DNA of 6,695 nt from an uncultured Shinella sp. (GTDB lineage: Bacteria > Pseudomonadota > Alphaproteobacteria > Rhizobiales > Rhizobiaceae): the NCBI GenBank assembly GCA_946886325.1, contig CAMPIK010000128.1, positions 1 to 6,695 of the forward strand. The letters run 5' to 3'. This document shows, piece after piece, positions 6,292 to 6,695 of this stretch. The stretch's first letter is position 1. Every line of letters starts with the position of its first letter. The position numbers and the translations under genes are program-made. The notes beneath the pieces are model-generated. The model saw nothing but the letters and a program-made list of their open reading frames with translations. It ran no database searches and was not told the origin of the DNA.

Positions 6292-6695
6292 ATGGCATTG
6301 AAGCATTCCACGCCGCGCAAGGGCGGCATCAGCCGGGCGAACGGGCCGGAGGGCATCGATTCGATACCGCTGCGCTATGGCGACGATCCCTATGTCTGGG
6401 CTTGCTGGCTCTATTACGAAGACGGCATGACGCAGGGCGAAATCGCCGAGGCGATGGGCGTGTCGCGCGCGACCGTCAACAGCTATCTGGCCGACGCCCG
6501 GGAAAAGGGCATCGTCAACATTTCCATCGAGCCGGCCCGCCTTGCCTCGCTGACCATCGCGCAGGAACTGAAGCGCCATTTCGGCCTTTCCGATTGCCTT
6601 GTCGTCCCCAATGACGACGATACGCGCCCGCTGATCGGACGGCTCGGCGTCGCCGGCGCGCAGGCGCTCGCCAAGATGATCAAGTCCGGCGATAC
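6292..6695 (+). CDS. SorC-family sugar-binding transcriptional regulator (EryD-like), 3' end cut by window
   Basis: This is a DNA-binding regulator, probably controlling this polyol operon in response to a phosphorylated sugar. Only the first 134 codons are present; SorC-family proteins are usually about 310-330 aa. Residues 34-45 (YVWACWLYYEDG) lead into a helix-turn-helix at about 47-68 (TQGEIAEAMGVSRATVNSYL), followed by the beginning of the sugar-phosphate-binding domain (from ISIEPARL at 77, with FGLSDCLVVPND and LGVAGAQALAKMI). This layout matches SorC/DeoR-like regulators, including EryD of erythritol operons. The first 30 or so residues are polar and low in homology. The ATG at 6292 is the tentative start; an in-frame GTG at 6247 or TTG at 6253 is possible, and the spacing from AGGGAG to 6292 is long. 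It has the same strand as the operon but sits behind the terminator. Confidence 0.85.
   Translation, partial: MALKHSTPRKGGISRANGPEGIDSIPLRYGDDPYVWACWLYYEDGMTQGEIAEAMGVSRATVNSYLADAREKGIVNISIEPARLASLTIAQELKRHFGLSDCLVVPNDDDTRPLIGRLGVAGAQALAKMIKSGD

Noticed and set aside
5384..6298. 304-codon open frame on the minus strand across dhaL and the terminator
   Set aside because: It runs through the intergenic terminator and has no recognisable domain; dhaL on the plus strand explains the region.
1..6695. Search for CRISPR repeats, tRNA or rRNA genes, insertion sequences, toxin-antitoxin or phage genes
   Set aside because: None seen; the window is filled by collinear catabolic genes with uniform composition and no terminal repeats or transposase motifs.

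Overview
The window looks like a piece of an alphaproteobacterial, most likely rhizobial (Rhizobiales), chromosome or megaplasmid. The reasons are the high GC content with strong G/C bias at third codon positions, protein sequences resembling rhizobial sugar-uptake and polyol genes, and a compact catabolic operon with its own transporter. The species cannot be fixed from this sequence.

Six complete genes lie on the + strand in what looks like one operon (22-6148). They are a ribose-type (CUT2) ABC transporter, consisting of a double ATPase (22-1500), a membrane permease (1555-2559) and a periplasmic binding protein (2644-3630); a short-chain dehydrogenase (3694-4467) resembling the GolD glycerol / DthD D-threitol dehydrogenase group; and a two-subunit dihydroxyacetone-type kinase, DhaK (4500-5492) and DhaL (5507-6148). 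A strong Rho-independent terminator follows at 6184-6225. A SorC-type sugar-binding transcriptional regulator then begins (about 6292) and runs off the right edge. Every gap between genes is under 150 bases.

Read together, the genes suggest this route: a small polyol binds the periplasmic protein, enters through the ATP-driven permease, is oxidised by the NAD-linked dehydrogenase to a ketose, and is phosphorylated by DhaK/DhaL. If the substrate is glycerol, the product is dihydroxyacetone phosphate. If it is a tetritol such as threitol or erythritol, the product is an erythrulose phosphate that would need isomerases (RpiB- or TIM-like), which are not in this window. No DhaM phosphotransferase subunit is visible, so the kinase may use ATP directly.

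The binding-protein gene is bracketed by GC-rich hairpins, two just upstream (2550-2590) and one just downstream (3643-3667). This is consistent with expressing it at a different level from its neighbours. The gene families are ordinary. The open questions are the true substrate, the phosphate donor, and some substitutions at normally conserved sites in DhaL.
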